A DNA stretch of 64,000 nt from Cardinalis cardinalis. Lineage: Eukaryota; Chordata; Aves; Passeriformes; Cardinalidae. The notes under the pieces are model-generated. The model did not search any database, was not told the DNA's origin, and saw only the letters and a list, made by a program, of their open reading frames with translations. The position numbers were made by a program, and so were the translations under genes. Below, piece by piece: positions 25,098-36,000 of this stretch (within the stretch, counting starts at the first letter, position 1; each line of letters starts with the position of its first letter). Location: positions 2,735,719-2,799,718 of the forward strand of contig JACDOX010000038.1 of the NCBI GenBank assembly GCA_014549065.1, read 5' to 3'.

Positions 25098-25119
25098 GTA
25101 GAAAATGATAAAGTGACGC

Positions 25120-26615
25120 CAGCATCTGTCATTCCTTCCTTTAATGGCCCTGGCATCTTTGCTGGGAGTCGCATCTTACACACAGGAGGCATGGTCTTGC
25201 AGCTGAACCTGTTTCTGAATTCCAGGAACAAGTTTGATCAGAATTACTGGAAAAAAAGGCACAGGACTGGAGCGCCTAAAAATAAACCTGAGCTGATCTC
25301 TGCAGTTGCAGCTTTGGAACAGGCGAGAGTTATGTGAAATCTGATTCAGGATCTCTTGGTTCCTGGATCTGAGCCTCTGGCATCCCATGTGTCTGGCCTT
25401 GAGGAGGAGAAAGGGATGGGCCTTTCCACGCCGTTGGCTTTGGGTGTGCACTGGCTTCCACAGAGGTGGACCCTGGATTTTGTGGTCTTTGCTTTCTTCA
25501 AACTTAAGTCCTGAAGGAGAGGGGTGCGGAGCACTTGACAGCAGCGCAGTGCCTGATGCAAACAGACTGAGCTCTCTGTGGAGTGGCACCTGCTGCTTTG
25601 GTGTCTGTGGCGGTGTGGTTTGTTTGGGTTTCTCCTCCTTTGCTTGTCTGACCAGTCTGGCAGTAAAATACTAAATTTTAATACTGGTTTATTTCTAAAC
25701 TGCTGCTCCTGTAGTTACACATCCCTGCATTATCCTGATGAGAGGCCTGTTTCTTCCAGGCTCTGTCAAACCCTTGAAACTTATTTTCAGAAACACCTGC
25801 TGGGAATAAANGATGGATCTTGGTGACTTTGCAAATTCTTTCCAAGCCTGTTGTTTGCCAGCTGGCCAGGAAGACCTGTTCCTTTGTTTCCCTGCTGCAT
25901 GGGTCTTCCAGCTCCAGGGACGAGTGTAGGACGGACAGGAAGAGGAAGGCAGTTCCAGGGGTATGGGGTGTTCTGCTGTTACCTCTATCCTGCGTTTGCC
26001 CTGCCTCCATTTTGAGCGTGTTTTTGCTGGTGCAGAGTGAAACTGGACTTTTTCAGTTTTAAATCCTGTTTTCTGTGAGAAACGGGGACGTTTCCTGTGT
26101 ATAGGACAGCACTGCCCTCCCTGCAGCGTGGGGGAGGCAGCAGAGCCGTGATCTGGCACGGTCCAGGAGCTATGGAGGTGTTTGGGGCAGGAGTTTTGCC
26201 CTGGAACGGAACGGGAATGCGCTGCCATTTCGGGGCATGTGTGGTAGCAGCTCCATATCTGTTTCAAGATGGGCAAGGGGACTTGTAATGCAGCGGGAGA
26301 AAAGGAGAAAATCATCCATCCTGACGCGGGTAGGATGTCGCNTCCTTTTGCTGACGCCGTCGTATTAAACGTTCTAGGGTGTGGTGCATTTGCTTTCTTT
26401 CTTCGTTCGGCTTTTGTGGTTGTGGTTTTGGTTTGTTGGGGTTTTTTTGGGTTTTTTTTAAGACTCGGAGTGCCTTGTTCAGACTTGAGTAGAGGCAGGG
26501 CTTTGCTTTGCAACACCTCTCCGTGTGTTTGTTTCACTACTCGGGGTTCGGGGGAGATCGGCGCTGCTGAAGTCGGGTGGAAATCTGCCTGGAGGAGGCT
26601 CATCGTGAGGCCAGT
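25120..26615. other. Intergenic gap between CSNK1E and TMEM184B
   Basis: About 1.5 kb between the CSNK1E poly(A) site and the next CpG island. Long open frames on the minus strand here have no recognisable domain or splice context. The two genes are in tandem on the same strand, so this segment must hold the terminator region of one and the distal promoter of the other. Confidence 0.6.
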
Positions 26616-26753
26616 TCTGCCTTTAGCCGGCCGGGCAGAGCTGCCGGCCCTCCCGTGTGCCCGGCCCCGGGACGCGCACGGCTCCGCGCGCCGTTGCGCA
26701 AAGGCGTCGCGTCACCCGCGCCCGGCGGCGCTGCCCCTTTAAGACAGGAGCGG

Positions 26754-26761
26754 TGACGTCA
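26754..26761. promoter_or_regulatory. Full CRE (TGACGTCA)
   Basis: A consensus 8-bp palindrome bound by CREB/ATF factors, embedded in GCGGTGACGTCACCCT. It lies about 215 bp upstream of the presumed exon 1 donor, in the CpG island. The same 16-bp block occurs at the MAFF promoter (see findings). Confidence 0.7.
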
Positions 26762-26769
26762 CCCTGTTC

Positions 26770-26976
26770 CCCCTCCCTCGCGAGCAGTGGGCGGTGCGCG
26801 CGGTGCCGTGCGCAGGCGCGGAGGGAGGGCCGGGCTGGGCCCGGCGTCGCCATGGGCTCCTGAGGCCTCCGCGCCCCCGCGCCGGTGCCGGCGCCGCCCG
26901 CGGGGCAGCGGGCAGGGCCCGACCCGACCCCTCCTCGCCCCACCGGGCTGGGCCGCGCCCGCCCGCCCACTGCACG
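26770..26976 (+). other. TMEM184B: Candidate noncoding exon 1 of TMEM184B
   Basis: The 3' limit is a near-perfect donor, GCACG|GTAAGA, after 26976. The 5' limit is a guess based on the CRE and CpG-island position. It contains a three-codon upstream ORF (26852-26863) in strong Kozak context. Splicing from here to the acceptor at 39561-39562 would give a 5'UTR of roughly 270 nt before the first coding ATG. Confidence 0.5.
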
Positions 26977-27008
26977 GTAAGACGTGGCGGGGGCGGCTGC
27001 GGGCGCAC

Positions 27009-27038
27009 GGGCCGGGCCGGGCCGGGCCGGGCCGGGCC
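27009..27038 (+). repeat. GGGCC pentamer array, six units
   Basis: Six perfect tandem GGGCC units, 32 bp downstream of the presumed exon 1 donor. Four or more GGG runs spaced by two bases satisfy the usual G-quadruplex pattern on this strand, in DNA and in nascent RNA. Confidence 0.9.
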
Positions 27039-30000
27039 GTGCCAGAGGGGCCGTGCTGGCGCGGGGGTGGCTCGTTGAGGCGCTCACGGACTCACCTTGC
27101 GCCCCGCGTCGGCCCGGTGTGGTCGCTGTTCCCGCTCCCCCGCATTGCTCCTCTCGCTCCTCGGCGTGACCCGCGCTACTCCCCCCGTCCCCACTCAACC
27201 CTTCGNCCCGTTCCCCCTCACGGTGTGCGCCCCCTTCTCCTCAGGGCTGCCCCCGCCATTCCCCTCCGCGCNCTTCCTCCCGGATGGCCTCCGTACCAGC
27301 GCACACACTGCCCACCCCCGCGTCTACCCACACCTCCCAGGACAGCCCACCCCATTTCTTCCTCCTTTCCCACAACCTGTCCTTGCAGTTTTTTCTCTCC
27401 CTGTGCACGCACACGCCCCAGCACAGCCCCCTCGTTCCCCAGCGCTGTCACGCTCCTTGGTGCCTTTGGGTNGGTGTCACTGTCCGCACGGGTGTGTCTG
27501 TCCTGGGTGGGCTGGGAGCTCAGTAGGCTGTAGTAACGTGGTGGGCACGAGGTTTGTGTTTGCTGGGTTTCCTTTGGTTCACGCTGGATGGACTGACAGA
27601 CGCCTTGTGCATGCGCTGGTGTAGTAGGTGTGTGAGGAGGCTGATGCTCGGTATATCAGCGGTGCCTGCGTTCTCTTGCNCTGTAGGTGAGTTGTGGTGG
27701 GTCTTGTTCAGATGCTCGTGGTGTCTCGAAATCTCAATTGCTCTCTAAGGGCTAAAGTCAGCCTTGGCAGCTGCAGTGTGTAGTGGAAGGAGGGCTTTGG
27801 AAGAACGTGTGCGTGACTGAGTTCTGATGAATTGTGGAAAGGGACTAGAGTGATTTCAGGGACAGCTCTGTGGAAGCTGNCTGGAACACTCTGAAGCTGT
27901 CAAGAGTGGGTGGAGGAGGAGGAGTGGGAAATCTAGAGGAAATAGTGAAGATGGCTCCTGCTTATGGAAAGTTTGAAATTGTTCTTGACAGCTTGAACAG
28001 GAGTAATTTTTGAAGACATCAAGACAGGTTTCCCCAGAGAGAAGACTGTTTACCTGTTAAAGATAAAAATAGAAGACATTGATCAATAATAGAGCAAAGG
28101 CTAATAGGATGAATAGAAATGGCTTTCCTGTCCTGCAAAAAAAAGAAAACAATCAATGAAAACGTAATAGAGCATACATCCCACTAACAAAAACTTGGCT
28201 CTTCTGATACAGCAATTAACTGTGCCTTTGAACGTGTGTTGCTGGAAGTTACCCTTTGGTCTAAGAGCTTAGCAGCCTCCCTAAAAGGGAACAGGGATTT
28301 CTCTAGAAATGTTCGTGTTATTCAGGTTTCTAAACTAACGGTTTGTATTTGTGTGATACTGTTGGCAGAGAAATAAACTCTCACGTTTTTTAGGATGTTG
28401 GCTAACTACTAAACAGTAGGGGTTTTGGGAGAGCTTTTCTTATGGTGGAGGTATCCCAGAAAGGCCTACTTCAGGCTTTCTTTTCACCATTGTTCCCAAN
28501 AAAATTGGTTTCAAAGCTGCTGTGGTCTAGGGGAGCAGGTTTTTAGGTCCTTAATACTGTCATTATTACAGTTGTACTGTAAGCCTTAGGTGGCATGGAA
28601 GGAGCAGGTGGGTGCCTCTGCATCTGGAGCAGGAGTGATTTGGTCTTGCTGCAAAATGGCTGGGAAGCTTTACCAGTGAAGTCAGCGTTTCTGACCGGCT
28701 CGGTGGTGCGGGCAGATGTTTTGCTTTGTGGTCCACTCAGATCTCTGCAGTCAGTTCAGAGTGCTGGAAGGGTGGAGCACGGGGATGAGCCAGCCACTCC
28801 CAGCCACTGGGCACCTTTTGGACTTCAGTTTGTCTGTCTCCTTAGGACATGTGGCAGTCAAAAGGGGAAGGTTCTTAGATAGACTGGTCAGAAAGTGAAG
28901 TTCAGTGTGACTGGCTGGTTTGGCATAATAAAAGCATTCTGAGCTGTCTGGTCTCTAACCATTTGACAGAATCCAGCTAGAAATCTGCCTTGTTCTCTGT
29001 CAGGTTCTTTGCCTNTTTGCTGGTAGCAGGCTGGGAGGTGAGCTTTTGCAGTTGGGGATTAGAATTCTNTTTCTTCTCATGGATAAAAGAAGGATGGGTT
29101 TTGTTTTTTTTTTCCTAGCACAAAATAGCTTTTAAAACACCTCCTTCCCCCTCAAAAAAGGTAGTCCCTTTTTCTACCCAGTTCTACTGCTGCACTAACT
29201 AAAGCATCTAATAAGCATGTTTCGGTGTAAGATGACAACCTTTTAATTTCCACATGGGGAACTTACTCTTCATTCCTTCTCCCTTCCTGTTTTGGTTTCG
29301 TTTTTAATTGGCTTATGTTTACATTGAGGGAGATAAATTGTTACCTGCTCCTTCTAGCAGAAGTGCCTGTTTCATTTTCCAGCAGCTCTAAGGATATCTT
29401 TGAACTCTTGCAGCAATGTCTGGTGGAAGCAGTGACTTCCTCAGGAGATGTTTGCTGTTTGGTCCTAGCTGCTTCAAGAGCCCAGTGTTGTATTGAATGG
29501 AGTTTGAAGTAAAACATGAAGTTTCAAATCAGACTTGCTGATTCTGAAGTGCTATGTTGTTGCTATGACTCATTTTCTCAGTGTTTCCAGCCTAAAACTG
29601 AGGAAACCAAGGAAAGCAGCAGTGAATGTACAGGTTGATCTGTCTGCAATATGAAGAGGAGAGCACAACCTCAGAGAGAAGTTGCATTTACCCTCTGTAC
29701 NGTCGAGTTTTCTAGTACACGCCTGCTGCTGGCTGCCCGTGTAACAAAGCAGCTGTGTGTTATTGAGCAGCCCTGGCTGGGGGCAGAAGCTCTTCTCTGC
29801 TTTGGAGTTTGTGATTGATTGTGCTTGTCAAGGCCCTGGAAATTTGAGGTGCTGTAGAGAATAGCTCTGGGTTGCAGTTTTGTGTGCTGGCTTGCCCAGC
29901 TGTTTGCTTGGAGGGCTGTGTATGTTGTGTGCTGTTCTCNCTTCTTCCCAGACTCATTGGGGTTTGCTTTCTTGTGGTGGAAGAGCAGTTTCCTGTCAAG

Positions 30001-33000
30001 ACATCACACCCTGCCAGCGTGCTTGGGACTCTGAAAGCAGTTTGACACTGTGATAAGACGGACTGAAACACTTAGCTAAAACAAATGTAAAATATTACAG
30101 TGCTTGAACTGAAAACACCCTTATAGTAAGGGATTTGGGGTATTTTTTTTCTTTTTTCCCTCCCCTTCCCGTTTTTTTTCTGGGTTTTGGTGGGGTTTTT
30201 TTGTGGGTTTTTTTTTTTTCCCTGCATGGAGAGAGCAACTGGACTTGTTTTCAGAGCAGCAATTCCCCAGGAAAGTTTTGGAAGTGAAATTCTGTCAGAC
30301 AAAGCCGTGAGTTGCAACCACCGTCCAGGAGTCTCACCTCAGAGTCTCTCTCTTCTAACAAGAGGCGGGGGCTGGAGTACTTGCTCATAGCCAGGTTCTC
30401 TCTCTTTAAAAATCAGGTCAACCTCCATGGGGTTTTTGTTTCTGATGGTGTAAGTAACATGTCTGGGAAAGCAACAGAGCAAGCTGTGTCCAGGGAAAAT
30501 ACAGTGTATAGGCAAGCTGCTCAGGAACTGTGCTGTATCTGGCTTTGACCAGGTCTTTATAGCCCCTGAGGGGAATAATTCACAGGAACCTGAAAAGGAA
30601 AATAATTTACATTCTACCTGCAGTATTAACCTGGATATTTGTCTCCCCACCCTCAAGTCTGTCTCTGTATCGAAAGGATGGGAATGTTGCTCTTATTATC
30701 CTACAGTCACAGTGTCTGGGAGTGTGATGATACTGAAAGGATCAGCTATTTGAGGATGTTGTGTAATGAAGAGTGACCAAGAGCNTAGAGAGTTGGCGTC
30801 ACAGCCTCACATTTTTTGTGTCTAGCCCNAAAGCGTCCATCTCTGCCTGGGTATTTTGTACATGTGGCCCCCGATCAACTCGCTAGTAAAAAAAATATCC
30901 CTCTGATTCAGCAAAGAAAATGACTGCGACATGTTACACAGTGCAGCAGTGAGGCTTCAGGAAGGAGATGAGATGAAATAATACCTTAAAAGCTGACTTT
31001 GCGGACCCAGTGTTCCCTCCTCGGGCTGCAGAACATGGCATGGATGCTGTNGGAGGCTGCTGAGCTGATTGCTTGGGAGCCTGCAGCTGCCTGGTCCTCT
31101 CCAANGCAGTTACAGCCTCAGCAGCAGTAATGTAGCTGTGTCTCTGTCCAGGTTACTTGAAATGAACAGGGACAAGTCAGTCTCTTCCAGAGGCAGGAAT
31201 TTCTCTNCCTGGCTCACCATATCTTGTCTCTTCCTTGCACTTTTTGCTATGAAAGACTGGTTAGTGGTGGGTGAAGCTACTTGCAGCTATTTGTCCTNTC
31301 AGCTGGGAGTGACTTCTCTTGTCCTCCAAACTCTCCTGACTTACAGACTTTCTTTCTCCCCTCCCAATGACTTTGTGATGGCACTGATTTTACAAGAGTC
31401 TTAAGCCAAAAGTCATTCATACAAATTCCCTTTCAAGTAACTTCATGCAACTGCATAATTTAATGTCAGGGTGTCTGGAAACATTGAGTTGAAGCTTTGT
31501 CCTTTTTTTAAGCATGCACCCTCTTGGGTTGATGCTTGGCATGATTTTTTTCTGTATAGAGAAGATGCATTGCTGCTGATGGCTTTTGGTATAAAGAGAC
31601 TCCCATGAGTCCAGGAATACAAAGGTCCTAATTCAGCGTTCAGAACTTTGCCTCTGTNGTATTTTTATTTTTCTTGATGAAGTAGCAGGGCAGGAGAGAA
31701 GTGTGGAGGGGCTAATGTTAGATAGGAGCAATGAATTTAGTAGTTCATGATTTTGGGGAATTAGGAAGGATGTTTGTGTCCTATGTCCAAAGACTTAGAG
31801 GAAAAAAAATAATAAAAAAAAAAGGAGCAACAAGCTACAAACAAAAAAGAAGTCAATCAGTTGTTAGTGCACCAGTAACAAAATGGCTTTATAGTGAGTG
31901 TGGCCTTGTGTGCTTTGTTGAGAATCACTGATTTTACTCCTGCAGCGTTCGTCACTGCTATATGTCTGCACCAGAGAAGGATTGCTGGGGAAGTCAGATG
32001 TGCCATTGCCCTCATATGCACCACTGCACAGTTGCCTAGACCTCTGATAAGATGTCTGGGTTCTTTCAGCTCATTTACTTGCTGAATTGAAGTGTGGATC
32101 TGATCTGATAGATTCTNTATGTCATCTTCTGAGTGGAAAAGTATACTCTAATGTATTAGAAAAACAAGTTCAGTACTTTTCCATGCTGCTGTAGAGTTTG
32201 AGTTCTGATTCTTCTTAAAAGAACTGTGTACCCTGTGGTAACTTTAAAACTGTTGTCTACCCTGTCTTGGCACTCAGAGGTGGGAAACAATGAATACAAG
32301 TGTTGGTGGAATAAGTTCTGATTTGACTTTGTTCTTGAGAGTTTGGAAAATGAAATGCAAACATCCTCTGTTGTGTGGGACACAATTGTTTACAACACAT
32401 CCTTTTTTCTTCTTGCCTCTTTCCCCTCTGCCAGTTGCAGAATATCTTTACACTGTTTCTGTGTTTCTCCCCTGGGAGCAGAGGGCTTGCCTGGTTTGTG
32501 TGGAGTTGGGCTGTTGGGAGTATGGGAAAGGGATGCAGTGTGTGGCCCAAGTGTATTTGATCCTGTTCTCAAAGCAGAGAAGATTGGGGAACATCCCTTC
32601 TCCTCCTTTCCCTCTCCCTTTCTCTCTTTTTCCTGTCTCCTTCCAAAAAAGGGACTAGATGTTAGATATTGACCTATCACAATGTGGGTCAGTCCACAAA
32701 ACAAAAAAAATAGGAGGAGGAGGATTGGGGGAGGAGGGCTGTGCAAATACAGTGAGACAACAGAAATTAATAGAGCAGAAAAAAACTCTGGAAAGAAGAG
32801 TGCATGGCTCAGGGTAAAAGGGTTTTGTTGTTGATTCTGAGTTTTTTAATGGGCGCATGGGGAGGGGAAGCTTCTCTTAGGATGACTGTAGGCTNGCAAA
32901 ATTGGTGGGGGCTGTGTTAGCTGCATGTGCAGAAGATTTTTGTGGTATTCTCAGATTTTAGTTTCCCTAAAATGAGGAACATAGAGGTGTGACCTTGTTG

Positions 33001-36000
33001 AAGGTTAAATTGTTTGTGTGTACAGTGCAGTCTTATGTGTATGTGGGCATGGGATCATCTCTTGAGTATGGCTTAGTGGGTGTGTACCTTGCCATGTGAT
33101 TTGGTCTGCCTTAGGTGCCTGACTCCTCCACCTTCTGCTTCTGAGCTAATGGCTCCCTGCCCCACTCTTGCTGACCCCACTGGTCCTCTGTCCCAGTGAC
33201 ACTTTCCCCTTGTTTCACTGACTGTACCGACNGCTGTGAAATTGTGACTGGGGCATCTCTTCAGACTGCTCACTCCTCTGAAGGAATAGCACTGAGGAGA
33301 ACTGCATTTGGATCTGCACTTGTTGTGCAGACAGACAAGCATGTTAAGCTGCCATGGGTTGCAGCAGCTGCAGATGCAAGCACTGTGTGTGTTTGCGAGT
33401 CTGGTGAGTGCCTGTCCTGTGACTGAGCACAGCATTACCCATGTGTGCCTGTGTGTCAGGTGTGCATTGTGGGCTGACTTTGACCGACTTGAAGTTAAGA
33501 AAGCTTTGCCCAGCATGAGCAGTAAAATGTAGATGAGTTGTACTAGTTAAAATTGCATGCCAAGTCACATACTCAACTCTGATTGTTTTGGGAGTGCTAT
33601 TGGAGAGCTTAAAAATGCTCTGTTGGGACCTTTTCATGTCTCATAGCTAAGTAAACTAGATGCCACCCCAGAGANCAAAAGCAATTTAAGAAGTAATAAA
33701 TGTGAAAGCATTTGATTTTTCTTGGATTGCTATCACTGATTTCAGCTGTGCCAGTGACTCTCTTACTGTGTAGTGTAGTGCTATTTTNTCCTATCTACCT
33801 GCTCCTTTTCCTCTCTTTTGCTATTTCAGCTGGTGATGCCATCCCTTTGGGTGTTGAAAACACCTTAGATTAGTTATTTGTCATATGTATCTAGCACAAT
33901 AGAAAGAGCTAGTCCCATTTGGCAATTCTAGGCATTGTTAAAATTAAAATGGTCTAAAATAAACATTAAACCATTTTGTCCTGTGTTTTTGTATTCCTTG
34001 TAAGTCTAGGGCACATTGTCAAAAACATTAAGCTGCTGCTTTCACTAATATAGAACTCTTGCTTGTGTCCTAATAAATGCAGAAAGTTCAGGCTCTGATT
34101 TATCTACTACATGGCATTTCTGTATTGGCCTTTTTGGATCTAGAATAAAGATAATTTAATGGAGAAACTCTTGAAGAAATAAGAATTTGAGGGGAATGGA
34201 AAATGTTTTTGTGGTATTTTAACCAAGTTCAGTACGGTGGATATTTAAATCAATGTGACTGTGGAGTAGGTTTTAAGGAAGGGCATTGTCTTGTCTCGTA
34301 GCTCTCCAGGAGAACTTTGCAGCCAGGTTGTGTGTCTTGTGTTTTTTTGGTTTTGTGTCTTGTACAGCAGAAGGAGGCTTAGCTGTTAAGACTCTTTTAT
34401 GGGATAGCTTTGTGTATCATTCTTTGCTCACTCAGCAGTTTAGAAATTAAATACTTTCAGCCTNGGATGAGATGATCTATTTTAAAACCACAGATTGTTT
34501 TTGCAGATGGGAGAGGACAGCTTCCGAGTCCTGCTGTTTGGGGTTCTTTTCCTTTTGGTACTGGGGTAGGTCTTCATCAAAGCAGGCAAACACCTCCTCC
34601 TTTACAAGGTGTGTTGGAATACTCAGATGTACCCCATGGAACTAAAGGACCATGCCTGAACCTTTCTTCCCTCCTCTTATACCGCTTTTGTTGCATCAGA
34701 AGTGAGGTTTTCATATTTATGTTTGTTTATGTAGAAATAGCTCCTCCTCAGTGGTAACATTTTCCATGCCTTTGTGCAAGCCAAAAATGAAGTTCTTTGT
34801 TTTCACTTTTGCCATGTCCTGTCTGTTTTCTGTTTTGAGTTTATTTTCAGCAGAAGAAGCCGCCATGTTAATGTTGGAGCCAGGAGGTCTCTGTTTCCAA
34901 AAGATACAGGACTGGCAATCTGCTCCTGATGGAGAATTAGTGTGCTGTTTTTTCTGTGCATGCAGGCCATGTGGACACATCCCTGCTACTTTACATCTAT
35001 GTGGTGTCATTAGGAGAACTGGTCCCCATGCCATTTGGAGCTTCTTCTCTATCAAGAATATTTGTAACAGTGTTCTGCATCTCTGGGTTTTTGTCAAGAT
35101 AGTTATCTTGATAGAAATAGCACAGGCTTTGTTTTGTTTTCTTTCCCTTCCTTGCTTTGAGTCCCCCCAATACTCCTAAAGTGTTTTCAGAAGATGTGTC
35201 AGATAAGTGTGAGAGGTGCTAGTTTGGTGTTCAAGCTAGTGCCCTGGCAGCACAAGGCCTTGTCTTGCTCTAACGTACATAACTTGTGATNACATCTGGG
35301 CAAGAACAGGTGACAGCTTGTAGGGGATGGGAGTGTGATNCCTGCCTTCCATGTTAGGAGGTGGTTGTGTATAGACCTCAGCACTGCCAGAAACTCCTCT
35401 AACCCATGTAGAAGAATCATACTAGCTCTGATCCAAATTTCTTGTGGCCATCCTGGAATACACCTAACCTGTGTCCAAAAGTCCTGTGTGTTTACATAGA
35501 TGTACTTTTATGTGTGCTTGTTTCCAGTTTCCTAAGTTTGGTTCTTTTCTGGGTCTCTGTTGTGGTCCTGTTATGTTGCAGGTTACCTCCGAGGGAAGCA
35601 AGGTAGTCACTTGGAGATGGGGAAAGCTCCAAGAGTGAAATCTAGAAATGCTGAAATATTTTCCTTTGATATGTTTAGGAGAGCTCTCCAGAGAGGGAGA
35701 ATAAGTATGCAAGGAACTTTACTTTTCCTTGAACTGAAAGCANTGATGAAACAGGTGGAAAGAGAAAACAGGATATGGCAGAAGAGTAAGAAATGNTTCA
35801 AAATTTATTATGCATTAGATTGGTTTGTATTGCACTGGTAATTTGGGTTTCCAAATGCCCCTGATTTGACATATGGTAATGCCAAGCGCTCTCCTCGTGG
35901 TTTGGTACCTTGCAGTGCTGGGAACTGTATGGACAGAGAACAAAAAGATGGTTGTCCTAGGGAGCTTAAAATGCACAAGAAACAACAGAGGAATACAGCC

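Larger units (their letters stand above)
23021..25115 (+). other. CSNK1E: CSNK1E 3'UTR, split by an intron
   Basis: After the stop at 23018-23020 the exon runs 33 nt to 23053 (TTAG|GTGAGC). The 3'UTR resumes at 23584 after a TTTTTAG acceptor, in a segment beginning TGTCTTCACTGTA that I recall from the human mRNA 3'UTR. The intron is 530 nt. The last exon has an A-rich block (about 23605-23690), T-rich patches and a C/T-rich run (about 24640-24685). Two poly(A) signals occur at its end. Confidence 0.8.
26616..27300 (+). promoter_or_regulatory. TMEM184B: CpG-island promoter of TMEM184B
   Basis: Dense CpG from about 26.62 kb, with GC boxes, a CTTTAAG motif (about 26737) and a perfect palindromic CRE at 26754-26761. 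No other CpG island lies between here and the first TMEM184B coding exon at 39.56 kb, and a strong donor on the plus strand (26977) fits transcription toward that gene. Confidence 0.75.

Noticed and set aside
25695..26603. 302-codon minus-strand open frame between CSNK1E and TMEM184B
   Set aside because: No recognisable domain, repeated Lys/Pro low-complexity text, and no promoter or poly(A) signal on that strand in suitable position.
34717..35179. Overlapping 142- and 126-codon frames on opposite strands in TMEM184B intron 1
   Set aside because: Both strands are open over the same segment. The hydrophobic start resembles a signal peptide, but nothing matches a family and there is no splice context.
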